Positions 56,985 to 64,000 of a stretch of DNA of 64,000 nucleotides are shown here, piece after piece. This DNA is from Onishia taeanensis. GTDB lineage: Bacteria > Pseudomonadota > Gammaproteobacteria > Pseudomonadales > Halomonadaceae. The position numbers were made by a program, and so were the translations under genes. The notes under the pieces were generated by a model. The model was not told the DNA's origin, ran no database searches, and saw only the letters and a list, made by a program, of their open reading frames with translations. The first letter of the stretch is position 1. Each line of letters starts with the position of its first letter. The stretch spans positions 1 through 64,000 of the forward strand of contig NZ_FNCI01000012.1 in the NCBI RefSeq assembly GCF_900100755.1. The letters are read 5' to 3'.

Positions 56985-58502
56985 ATGGCCTCCTGCATCC
57001 TGTCCATCGACCAGGGAACCACCAGCTCCCGCGCCATCCTGTTCAACCGGGACGGAGAGATCCTGGCCTCGGCCCAGGAGGAATTCGCCCAGCATTTTCC
57101 CGCCGATGGCTGGGTCGAGCATGATCCTGAGGATCTGTGGCGCACGGTCGAAAACAGCTGTCGAGCGGTGCTCGAAAAGGCCAGCCTGGGCGCCGATCAG
57201 GTGGCGGCGATCGGTATCACCAACCAGCGGGAAACGACCCTGGTATGGGATCGGGCGACGGGGAAGCCGGTGTATCCCGCCATTGTCTGGCAGGATCGGC
57301 GTACCCATGAGGTGTGTCGGCGCCTCAATGATCAGGGCCATGGCGAGCTGATTCAGCAGCGTACTGGCCTGCTCATCGACCCCTACTTCTCGGCGACCAA
57401 GCTCAAGTGGTTGCTGGACGAAGTGCCCGGTGTTCGTGAGCGCGCCGAGGCCGGCGAGCTGGCCTTCGGCACTGTCGATACCTTCTTGTTGTGGCGCCTG
57501 ACCGGTGGGCGCGTACATGCGACCGATGCCACCAACGCCTCGCGCACGGCGCTGTTCAATATTCACACCCAGCGCTGGGATGATGACCTGCTCGAGCTGT
57601 TCGGCATTCCGCAAAGCCTGCTGCCCGAGGTGAAGGATTCCAGCGCTGACTTCGGCACCGTCGATGACTCCCTGCTTGGCGCTCCGGTCCCGGTGGCCGG
57701 CATCGCCGGTGATCAGCAGGCGGCGCTGGTCGGTCAGGCCTGTTTTGCGCCAGGAATGGGCAAGAGCACCTACGGCACCGGCTGCTTCATGATCCTCAAT
57801 ACCGGCGACAAGGCCGAGACGTCGCGTAATCGCCTGCTTACCACCGTCGGCTATCGGCTCAACGGCAAGGTCACCTATGCCATGGAAGGCAGCATCTTCG
57901 TTGCCGGTGCCGCCATCCAGTGGCTGCGCGATGGCCTCAAGCTGTTCGCCGATGCCGCCGAGACCGAGCAGTTGGCCAGCACCACTCGCAGCGGGCACGG
58001 CGTCTATTTGGTGCCGGCCTTCACCGGGCTCGGTGCCCCGCACTGGGACCCTCAGGCTCGTGGCGCCATCTTCGGGCTGACACGGGATACCGGCATCGCC
58101 GAACTGGTCGCGGCCGGCCTGCAGTCGGTGTGTTTCCAGACGCGAGACCTGCAAGCCTGCATGGATGACGATATCGCCGCCACCACCGGCACCCTGCGCG
58201 TCGATGGTGGCATGGTCGCCAATAACTGGGTGATGCAGTTCCTGGCCGACATGCTGGGGGTGCCGGTTGATAGGCCTCAGGTGCTCGAGACCACGGCGTT
58301 GGGGGCCGCATATCTCGCCGGGCTGCATATTGGCTGGTATCGCGATCTCGATGAGATCGCGGCCCTGTGGAACGGCGAGCGCACCTTCACGCCCGAAATG
58401 CCCGAAGCGGAACGAGAGAGGCTCTATCAGGGCTGGCGGGAGGCGGTGCGCCGGGTAAGAAGTGACGTTCAGGCCGGCGATGACCAGGTGGTCGCTCTCT
58501 GA
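56985..58502 (+). CDS. glpK: Glycerol kinase
   Basis: GlpK phosphorylates glycerol on entry. The 505-residue product has [14 protein letters not shown] near the N-terminus, [19 protein letters not shown]-like IVWQDRRT, and [13 protein letters not shown] 56985 has AAGGAA eight bases upstream. There is no glpF next to it, which is unusual since glpF-glpK pairs are common. Confidence 0.96.
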   Translation: MASCILSIDQGTTSSRAILFNRDGEILASAQEEFAQHFPADGWVEHDPEDLWRTVENSCRAVLEKASLGADQVAAIGITNQRETTLVWDRATGKPVYPAIVWQDRRTHEVCRRLNDQGHGELIQQRTGLLIDPYFSATKLKWLLDEVPGVRERAEAGELAFGTVDTFLLWRLTGGRVHATDATNASRTALFNIHTQRWDDDLLELFGIPQSLLPEVKDSSADFGTVDDSLLGAPVPVAGIAGDQQAALVGQACFAPGMGKSTYGTGCFMILNTGDKAETSRNRLLTTVGYRLNGKVTYAMEGSIFVAGAAIQWLRDGLKLFADAAETEQLASTTRSGHGVYLVPAFTGLGAPHWDPQARGAIFGLTRDTGIAELVAAGLQSVCFQTRDLQACMDDDIAATTGTLRVDGGMVANNWVMQFLADMLGVPVDRPQVLETTALGAAYLAGLHIGWYRDLDEIAALWNGERTFTPEMPEAERERLYQGWREAVRRVRSDVQAGDDQVVAL

Positions 58503-58556
58503 GCATGGCTTGTCGCCAAGCGGTTGAGTTGCCGTCAGTTTTTTTTGGCAATGGGC

Positions 58557-58584
58557 TTGCATTCTACAGGGTGATGGGTAGAAT
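58557..58584 (+). promoter_or_regulatory. Sigma-70 promoter of tRNA-Val genes
   Basis: TTGCAT (58557-58562), a 16-base spacer and TAGAAT (58579-58584) stand 50 bases before the first tRNA-Val. Confidence 0.6.
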
Positions 58585-58633
58585 ACGTCTCCGTTGCCGA
58601 GGCAAGAAGTGCTCGCCACGCAGCAATAGATGC

Positions 58634-58710
58634 AGGACCGTAGCTCAGTTGGTTAGAGCGCCACGTTGACATCGTGGAGGTCAGCGGTTCAAATCCGCTC
58701 GGTCCTACCA
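58634..58710 (+). tRNA. tRNA-Val (anticodon GAC), copy 1
   Basis: The sequence folds as a tRNA: acceptor AGGACCG/CGGTCCT, D arm AGCTCAGTTGGTTAGAGC, anticodon arm CCACG-TTGACAT-CGTGG giving GAC, T arm GCGGTTCAAATCCGC and an encoded CCA. Confidence 0.95.
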
Positions 58711-58734
58711 AGCATCTTTGCCACGGCCAACAGC

Positions 58735-58811
58735 AGGACCGTAGCTCAGTTGGTTAGAGCGCCACGTTGACATCGTGGAGGTCAGCGGTTCAAATCCGCT
58801 CGGTCCTACCA
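58735..58811 (+). tRNA. tRNA-Val (anticodon GAC), copy 2
   Basis: Identical in sequence to the first copy over all 77 bases, 24 bases downstream. Both are probably made from one transcript. Confidence 0.95.
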
Positions 58812-58817
58812 GATTCT

Positions 58818-58848
58818 AAAACCCCGCAGCCAATGGCTGCGGGGTTTT
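58818..58848 (+). terminator. Intrinsic terminator after tRNA-Val
   Basis: AAAACCCCGCAGCC (58818-58831) pairs with GGCTGCGGGGTTTT (58835-58848), followed by more T. It also could serve the convergent msrC gene. Confidence 0.92.
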
Positions 58849-58901
58849 TTCGTTGCTGGCGCTTTTCTCTCAGCTTTGCAGCCATCTCCCCGTCTTGCCG
58901 C

Positions 58902-59378
58902 TCAGAGCGTCGACAGGTCGGTGCGTGCGGCGAATACCGCCATCAGCGCTTCGATGCCGGCCTGATCGTGCTCGTCGAAGCGACCGGGCAGGGGGCTATC
59001 CAGATCCAGCAGTCCCCACAGGCCATCATCCCCCAGAATGGGTACCACCAGCTCCGAGCGAGAGTCCGCATCGCAGGCGATGTGGTCGGCCACGGCGTGG
59101 ACATCCTCGACCCGCTGGGTTTCCTGGCTGCGAGCGGCGGCGCCACAGACACCTTTGCTGAAGGGAATCGGGTTGCAGGCGGGCTTGCCCTGGAAGGGGC
59201 CCAGAATCAGCGTTTCAGGCAGGCGGTGCAGATAGAAACCGGCCCAGTTGAGGTCGGGCAGGCTCTGCATGATGAAGGCGCAGGTCTGGGCGCTATTGGT
59301 CAGGGCATCGCGGGTATCGAGCAGGGCGTCGAGTTGGCGAGCCAGCAGGTCATAGTCGGTGGTGCGGCGTTCGGTCAT
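58902..59378 (-). CDS. msrC: Free methionine-(R)-sulfoxide reductase
   Basis: This GAF-domain enzyme reduces free methionine-R-sulfoxide. The 158-residue product has GPFQGKPACNPIPF, GVCGAAA, QRVEDVHAVADHIACDADSR and ELVVPI, with the catalytic cysteines of the fRMsr family. GAGGAG lies upstream of ATG 59378. It lies just downstream of the methionine transporter operon on the same strand. Confidence 0.92.
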   Translation of the reverse strand: MTERRTTDYDLLARQLDALLDTRDALTNSAQTCAFIMQSLPDLNWAGFYLHRLPETLILGPFQGKPACNPIPFSKGVCGAAARSQETQRVEDVHAVADHIACDADSRSELVVPILGDDGLWGLLDLDSPLPGRFDEHDQAGIEALMAVFAARTDLSTL

Positions 59379-59445
59379 GAGCGCTCCTCGTCTCATTCAG
59401 TAGAAGGTGTCATTGGTGATCGCCGATAAGGGCGAGTCCCAGATG

Positions 59446-59480
59446 GCAAAACGCCAGCGCAGGTGGCGCTGGCGTTTTGC
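59446..59480. terminator. Intrinsic terminator after metQ
   Basis: GCAAAACGCCAGCGC (59446-59460) pairs perfectly with GCGCTGGCGTTTTGC (59466-59480) around a five-base loop, 30 bases after the metQ stop. Confidence 0.9.
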
Positions 59481-59508
59481 GTTTAGCGGTCGGTATGCGG
59501 TCTGGCGC

Positions 59509-60330
59509 TTACTGCCAGCCGGGAACCGCAGCACCCTTGAACAGCTCGTCGGCCTTGGCGATCACGGCGTCGCTCTGGTAGGCGTCGACCAGCTGCTTGA
59601 TGGCTTCGCGGTCTTCATCGCCGCTACGCACCACGATCAGGTTGACGTAGGGGGACTCGGGGCCTTCCTTGATCAGGGCGTCGTCCAGGCTCAGGCCGGC
59701 CGGCTGGGCGAAGGTATTGTTGATGAAGGCCATATCGACGTCGGGCAGCACGCGCGGCAGTTGAGCCGCTTCGATCTCGCGGAACTCGAAGTCGTTCGGG
59801 TTATCGATGATGTCGATCGGCGTGGCTTCCAGGTTCTGCGGGTCCTCGAGCTCGATCAGGCCCTGGTTGTGCATCAGGATCAGTGAGCGGCCTTCGTTGG
59901 ACGGGTCGTTGGGCAGGGCGATGACGGCACCTTCCGGCAGGTCGTCGATGCTCTCGAACTTCTCGGAGTAGGCACCGATCGGGTAAACGAAGGTGCGTCC
60001 GGCAATCGCGAAGTCATAGCCGCGGTCGTTGACCATGCTCTGCATGTACGGCTCGTGCTGGAAGGCATTGGCATCCAGGCTGCCATCGGCCAGAGCGGCG
60101 TTGGGCGAGACATAGTCGGTGAACTCGATGATCTCGGCATCCAGGTCGTACTTCTCCTTGGCAATGCCCAGGGCCACCTGCATGACCTCGGTCTCGGGGC
60201 CAGCAACGGTGCCGATCTTGAGCGTCTGGTCTTCCTCACTGCTGCAGCCGGCCAGCAAGCCGGTACCGACGAGTGCTGCGGCCGCCAGCAGGCGGGTGGG
60301 GCGAAGCAGGTTTGCCAGGGTATTGGTCAT
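59509..60330 (-). CDS. metQ: Methionine ABC transporter substrate-binding lipoprotein
   Basis: MetQ captures methionine in the periplasm for MetNI. The 273-residue product has a lipobox LLAGC (Cys28) and the NlpA-type pattern: VSPNAALADGSLDANAFQHEPYM, RTFVYPIGAYS and GAVIALPNDPSNEGRSL. GGGAGAG lies before ATG 60330. It follows metI by 130 bases. Confidence 0.94.
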   Translation of the reverse strand: MTNTLANLLRPTRLLAAAALVGTGLLAGCSSEEDQTLKIGTVAGPETEVMQVALGIAKEKYDLDAEIIEFTDYVSPNAALADGSLDANAFQHEPYMQSMVNDRGYDFAIAGRTFVYPIGAYSEKFESIDDLPEGAVIALPNDPSNEGRSLILMHNQGLIELEDPQNLEATPIDIIDNPNDFEFREIEAAQLPRVLPDVDMAFINNTFAQPAGLSLDDALIKEGPESPYVNLIVVRSGDEDREAIKQLVDAYQSDAVIAKADELFKGAAVPGWQ

Positions 60331-60460
60331 CGTGATGCTCTCCCTTGGGGCTAATAAGCCGCGAATGATCTCCCGCCGGGTGGGCGAGGTGTTAATGGCA
60401 AACCGGACGGTTGGCGTCCGGCGCCGTTTGGCGTCCTGCCATCCGGGCAGGGCGCGATCG

Positions 60461-61114
60461 TTACTTGTGGTCGGCCTTGCGCACCAGGTGGTCGCCAAGG
60501 CTCTGAAAGCCCTGCACCATGACCACTAGAATGGCAACCGTGATCAGCATGACGACCGGGTCGAAACGGTTGTAGCCGTAGCGTATGCCCAGGTCACCCA
60601 GCCCGCCACCGCCGACGGCGCCGGCCATGGCCGAGTAGCTGATCAGCGTCACCACGGTGATGGTCATGCCATTGATGATGCCGCCCCTGGCTTCGGGGAG
60701 CAGCACCTTGGTAATGATTTGATAGGGCGTGGCGCCCATCGATTGGGCGGCCTCGACCAGCCCTGGCGGCACTTCATTCAGCGCCCCTTCGACCAGGCGA
60801 GCGACGAACGGAATCGCGGCGATGGTCAGCGGCACGATGGCGGCGTTGGTACCGATCGAGCTGCCAGCGATCAGCCGCGTAAAAGGAATGATCGCCACCA
60901 TCAGGATGATGAAGGGAATCGAGCGGCCGACGTTGGTCACGATAGCCAGCACACTCTGTGTCACCGGGTTGGCGAGAATTTGCCCCGGCCGTGTGACGTA
61001 GAGCAGCACGCCCAGCGGGATCCCGGCAATGGCTGCGATCAGCCCGGCGATGCCGACCATGTACAGCGTTTCGAGAGTGGACTCGAGAATCAGTTCAAGC
61101 ATCGCGTTGGACAT
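60461..61114 (-). CDS. metI: Methionine ABC transporter permease
   Basis: MetI forms the membrane channel. The 217-residue product has five hydrophobic segments and a conserved EAA loop (GLVEAAQSMGATPYQIITKVLLPEA). ATG 61114 has GGAGG nine bases upstream; its start overlaps the metN end by 20 bases. Another ATG at 61102 is possible. Confidence 0.95.
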   Translation of the reverse strand: MSNAMLELILESTLETLYMVGIAGLIAAIAGIPLGVLLYVTRPGQILANPVTQSVLAIVTNVGRSIPFIILMVAIIPFTRLIAGSSIGTNAAIVPLTIAAIPFVARLVEGALNEVPPGLVEAAQSMGATPYQIITKVLLPEARGGIINGMTITVVTLISYSAMAGAVGGGGLGDLGIRYGYNRFDPVVMLITVAILVVMVQGFQSLGDHLVRKADHK

Positions 61115-62138
61115 GGCCAAGCACCTCCACTTTAAGGTCGTGGGCTTCCAAGTAGTTGAGCGCCGCGCGGGTGTCGTGTGAGTTGCCGATCAGCTCGGCG
61201 ATCATCAGTCCCAGTGTGCGGTCCTGAATCGACTCGACCTTGGCCTGCAGGATGCTGACATCGACCCCGCACTCGCGGGCCAGACGTGATACCAGTGGTG
61301 TGGCCACGGCGTCGCCGCCGAAGGCCAGGCGTACCACCGGGTGAGTGTTGACGCTGGGCTCTGCCTCGAGTCGCTCGACCAATGCGCCCGGCGGCTCAAG
61401 CTCCAGGAAGTCATTGAGGAACTCGCGACCCAGCTGGGTCTGTGGTGCGGTGAAGAAGTCGCCAACGTCGGCCTCTTCTACCAGCTCGCCGTCGGAAATC
61501 AGGCCGACCCGGTCGCAGATGGTCTTGACCACTTCCATCTCGTGGGTAATCAGCAGAATGGTCAGGCCCAGCTGTTGGTTGATTTCCTTGAGAAGCTCGA
61601 GGATGGAACCGGTAGTTTGCGGGTCCAGTGCCGAGGTGGCCTCGTCGCACAGCAATACCTTGGGCCGGCTGGAAAGTGCCCGGGCGATGGCCACGCGCTG
61701 CTTCTGGCCGCCGGAGAGCTCGGCTGGGAACTTGTCGGCTTTATCGGCAAGCCCGGTTAGGTCGAGCAGTGGCAGCACGCGTTCCTGGATGGCGCTCTTG
61801 CTCATGCCAGCCAGCTCCAGCGGCAAGGCGACGTTGTCATAGACGCTGCGTGAAGAAAGCAGGTTGAAGTGCTGGAAGATCATGCCGATCTGGTGGCGGG
61901 CCTGATTGAGGCTTGGGCCACTCAGCCGCGTGAGCTCCTCGCCGTCGACCTGGACGCTGCCGGTGGTGGGGCGTTCAAGCAGGTTGACGCAGCGAATCAG
62001 CGTCGACTTGCCGGCACCGGACAGGCCGATGACGCCGTGGATGCTGCCTTTGGGGACATGCAGGTCGACGTGCTTCAAGGCCTGAATGGCATGAGCGCCG
62101 CTGCCGTATGTCTTGGAGACGTTTTCGAGTCTGATCAT
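61095..62138 (-). CDS. metN: Methionine ABC transporter ATP-binding protein
   Basis: MetN drives methionine import. The 347-residue product has Walker A GLSGAGKST, the ABC signature LSGGQKQRV, Walker B VLLCDEATSALDP, and a C-terminal NIL domain (about 265-340) that senses methionine and inhibits transport. It is the first gene of metNIQ, under a SAM-II riboswitch. The start at 62138 lacks a good ribosome site. Confidence 0.95.
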   Translation of the reverse strand: MIRLENVSKTYGSGAHAIQALKHVDLHVPKGSIHGVIGLSGAGKSTLIRCVNLLERPTTGSVQVDGEELTRLSGPSLNQARHQIGMIFQHFNLLSSRSVYDNVALPLELAGMSKSAIQERVLPLLDLTGLADKADKFPAELSGGQKQRVAIARALSSRPKVLLCDEATSALDPQTTGSILELLKEINQQLGLTILLITHEMEVVKTICDRVGLISDGELVEEADVGDFFTAPQTQLGREFLNDFLELEPPGALVERLEAEPSVNTHPVVRLAFGGDAVATPLVSRLARECGVDVSILQAKVESIQDRTLGLMIAELIGNSHDTRAALNYLEAHDLKVEVLGHVQRDA

Positions 62139-62209
62139 GGGTCCGTCGAGTCGCTGGCCGATCGAAGTGGCTGCGGCACCGTAAGGCAGAGAAGGGCAGT
62201 CTAGCGGGC

Positions 62210-62237
62210 AAAAAAAAGGCCACCCTGACGGGTGGCC
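62210..62237 (-). terminator. Attenuator terminator of the metN leader
   Basis: On the minus strand GGCCACCC (62237-62230) pairs with GGGTGGCC (62225-62218) around a four-base loop, followed by eight T (62217-62210). It lies 12 bases after the riboswitch and 72 bases before the metN start codon. Confidence 0.9.
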
Positions 62238-62249
62238 ATCAACGCTGGA

Positions 62250-62334
62250 CACACCCTTTTAGCTGCACTTCCCGCTCGGCTCGACGAATCGAGCCAGACG
62301 AGGGCGCCCGCAAGCCGGGTACAAATCGGCGCCT
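62250..62334 (-). ncRNA. SAM-II riboswitch with an extra hairpin
   Basis: Read on the minus strand, this shows the SAM-II consensus in order: P1 strand GGCGCC (62333-62328), GATTTG-TACCC, CTTGC, the second P1 strand GGCGCC and later GCTAAAAGGG (62263-62254). These match the known aptamer segments GAUUU-xACC, UUGC and GCUAAAAAGGG. Pseudoknot pairing ACCC with GGGT is present. Between P1 and the GCTAAA segment an extra hairpin stands: GGCTCGA (62295-62289 strand), loop TTCG, TCGAGCC (62284-62278). The typical aptamer is about 50 bases; this one is about 85. Position directly upstream of metN supports the call. Confidence 0.9.
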
Positions 62335-62350
62335 AAAAAAAGTGGTGTGA

Positions 62351-62379
62351 ATCTTAGGGTGCCCACCGTGGGGTGTCAA
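62351..62379 (-). promoter_or_regulatory. Sigma-70 promoter of metNIQ
   Basis: The minus strand has TTGACA (62379-62374), a 17-base spacer and TAAGAT (62356-62351), so transcription should start around 62344, about ten bases before the riboswitch P1. Confidence 0.8.
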
Positions 62380-62720
62380 CGATCCTGGTACAAGTTTCGG
62401 CCAATGGCGCCAATAACCAGTGCATATCGCTGTCCGCGAGGCGATATGTGCAAGATGTATATCGAAGCACGCGCGCTGCGCCTTGGGTCAGGCGTTCGCA
62501 GCACTTCACTAATGACGCTTCCAGGGGCGTTGCCATGAACTGTGCCAGAACCTTGCCCGCACAGTGATATTGGACGTTGCCGAGACGTTACCTGGCTATC
62601 TCGTCTCTCTCTCGCCTCTCTACGCGCTACAAGGCCCTGCTGGATGGGCGTTTAGGCTGGTAGACTCGACGTTTTGGGGGCGCCGAGTCGCCCGGATGAT
62701 GTCGTACGCAGAGGATCGTC
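62380..62720. other. Intergenic region between metNIQ leader and ribE
   Basis: About 340 bases without a convincing gene. It has an inverted repeat CATATCGC (62423-62430) and GCGATATG (about 62441-62448) and the upstream region of ribE. I looked for an FMN riboswitch before ribE and saw none. Confidence 0.45.
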
Positions 62721-63344
62721 ATGTTTACCGGTATTGTTCAAGGCACTGCCACTCTGGTGTCAGTGGCCGATAAAGAAAACTTCCGGACCTTCGAAATGGC
62801 CCTGCCGCCTGAGCTATGCGAAGGGCTCGAGACCGGCGCCTCGGTGGCGCATAACGGGGCCTGTCTGACGGTGACGGCCATCGAGGGGAGCCATGTTTGG
62901 GTGGACCTGATGCGCGAGACGCTGCGGCTGACCAATCTTGGTGCAGTAGCCGTGGGGGATCGCATCAATATAGAGCGTGCGGCACGCTTCGGTGACGAGA
63001 TCGGCGGCCATGCCATGTCCGGTCATGTGGTCTGCATGGCGGAGCTGGTCGAACTCGAGGAGGCGCCCAACAATCGTCGCCTGTGGTTCGAGGTGCCCGC
63101 TGCCTATGGCCGTTTCCTGTTCGACAAGGGCTACATTGGCGTGGATGGCATCAGCCTGACCATCGGCGAAGTGCGCCAAGATGATGGGCGCGCGCCTCGC
63201 TTCTGCGTGAACTTGATTCCCGAGACCCTGGCGCGGACCACCCTTGGCGACCGCAAGCCCGGCGATAACGTCAACATCGAGATCGATCCGCAGACCCAGG
63301 CGATCGTCGAGACCGTCGAGCGGGTAATGGCCAGTCGCGGCTGA
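62721..63344 (+). CDS. ribE: Riboflavin synthase, alpha subunit
   Basis: Riboflavin synthase forms riboflavin from two molecules of 6,7-dimethyl-8-ribityllumazine. The 207-residue product has two similar lumazine-binding domains: the first opens MFTGIVQGTATL with NGACLTVT, and the second has GHVV-LVE, GVDGISLTIGE and NLIPETLARTTLG. It stands alone here, divergent from metNIQ. Confidence 0.95.
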   Translation: MFTGIVQGTATLVSVADKENFRTFEMALPPELCEGLETGASVAHNGACLTVTAIEGSHVWVDLMRETLRLTNLGAVAVGDRINIERAARFGDEIGGHAMSGHVVCMAELVELEEAPNNRRLWFEVPAAYGRFLFDKGYIGVDGISLTIGEVRQDDGRAPRFCVNLIPETLARTTLGDRKPGDNVNIEIDPQTQAIVETVERVMASRG

Positions 63345-63622
63345 GTAGACGCCTCAAGGAGTTGACCACCCCGTCAGCTTTTCGTTGGCGGGCATGCGTG
63401 CCCCTGGCCCGGCGATTGCTTATAAATGGTCTAGCGAATGCCATGAGAGGCCAGGCTGTGCCCGTCATGGCCCATCGCAGCGGCCGGTGATCCCCCGAGG
63501 CTCGCCGGCCGTGTCGTATCAGGATGCCGCCTATCGCATCGGGCTTGGCCGATGGGGTAAGATGTGCGGCTTTTCTCGCACCCGGACCATCAGGGTCCAC
63601 GCGCCAGGGTAGGGTAACGCCG
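63345..63622. other. Intergenic region ribE to purine permease
   Basis: About 280 bases with GC-rich short inverted repeats but no gene or clear riboswitch. It should hold the promoter of the following permease. Confidence 0.4.
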
Positions 63623-64000
63623 ATGTTGAAACGACTGCTCGACAACCACTTCAAACTCAGCGAACACGGCACCAACGTTCGTACCGAGATCATCGCCGGG
63701 GTCACGACCTTCCTGACCATGGCCTACATCATCTTCGTTAACCCGAGCATCTTGTCGGAAGCCGGGGTCGATTATGGCGCGGTCTTCGTCGCCACCTGTG
63801 TGGCCGCCGCCATCGGCTGTCTGATCATGGGGTTATGGGCCAACTATCCCATCGCCATGGCGCCAGGCATGGGGCTCAACGCCTTCTTTACCTACGGTGT
63901 GGTGCTGGGCATGGGCTATTCCTGGGAGACCGCGCTGGGCGCCGTCTTCCTGTCGGGCCTGACTTTTTTCCTGCTCAGCGTGTTTCGCATCCGCGAGTGG
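63623..64000 (+). CDS. NCS2-family purine permease, N-terminal part
   Basis: The frame from ATG 63623 runs off the window after 126 residues. It opens MLKRLLDNHFKLSEHGTNVR and continues TEIIAGVTTFLTMAYIIFVNP and PGMGLNAFFTYGV, the pattern of AzgA-type adenine, guanine and hypoxanthine permeases. At least three membrane segments are seen. The exact purine cannot be told from the N-terminus. Confidence 0.92.
   Translation, partial: MLKRLLDNHFKLSEHGTNVRTEIIAGVTTFLTMAYIIFVNPSILSEAGVDYGAVFVATCVAAAIGCLIMGLWANYPIAMAPGMGLNAFFTYGVVLGMGYSWETALGAVFLSGLTFFLLSVFRIREW

Noticed and set aside
56790-58619. Open frame of about 600 codons antisense to glpK
   Set aside because: It mirrors the clear glycerol kinase and has no family resemblance or ribosome site.
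62400-62720. FMN riboswitch before ribE
   Set aside because: None of the conserved FMN-element sequence (for example AGGGGCGGGGTG) is present.
1-64000. CRISPR arrays, prophage, rRNA or tmRNA genes
   Set aside because: No regularly spaced repeats, phage structural genes or rRNA/tmRNA sequence were seen.

Overview
The window is a typical chromosomal segment of a gammaproteobacterium, most likely a halomonad (Halomonas or a close relative). I infer this from high GC, gamma-type gene orders (prmA-dusB-fis-purH, proA/nadD-rsfS-rlmH-mrdA-rodA-mltB-rlpA-dacA-ybeD-lipB-lipA, purMN divergent from perM-hda), a phasin gene, and a pyrophosphate-type phosphofructokinase. The assignment rests on recognised protein families and gene order, not on a database search.

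Layout. 1-3290 is an accessory edge. It holds the start of an ISL3-family transposase with a probable IS end, an outer-membrane barrel protein, a decayed RelE-like toxin fragment, a DUF2628 membrane protein and a DUF2846 lipoprotein, and it stops at the 3' end of tRNA-Leu(UAG). 3412-7963 is a biotin operon (bioB-bioF-bioH-bioC-bioD, minus strand) with a BirA-box-like palindrome between bioB and the divergent comF. 8940-13926 carries a frameshifted srkA, an unknown exported protein, folE-folX (monapterin branch), a cold-shock-like membrane protein and gabD. 14049-20118 (minus) carries purH, fis, dusB, prmA, accC and accB. 20336-30859 carries dsbD, a DUF2333 protein, ppa, a fused PP2C/kinase-like protein that appears to have lost catalytic residues in both domains, a PPi-type phosphofructokinase, mpl, ubiX and a LysE-type exporter. 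30916-34122 (minus) is a three-gene membrane operon: two proteins with degenerate GGDEF domains and a DedA-PAP2 fusion. 34203-45610 is a long plus-strand block for proline and NAD synthesis, ribosome maturation, rod-shape peptidoglycan synthesis and lipoate.

45714-54071 holds purMN, perM-hda, a YchJ protein, an unknown protein behind a phasin, an active diguanylate cyclase with an I-site, and fumC. 54133-58502 is a glycerol regulon (glpD, glpR, divergent glpK) with GlpR-like operators but no glpF. Two identical tRNA-Val(GAC) genes follow, then msrC and the methionine transporter operon metN-metI-metQ. Upstream of metN, on the minus strand, are a sigma-70 promoter, a SAM-II riboswitch with an extra UUCG-capped hairpin, and an intrinsic terminator. 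The window ends with ribE and the start of an NCS2 purine permease.

Most points worth a second look are the SAM-II attenuator, the doubly degenerate phosphatase-kinase fusion between two pyrophosphate enzymes, the paired degenerate GGDEF/DedA-PAP2 operon, the BirA box overlapping the comF start region, and the single-base frameshift in srkA.
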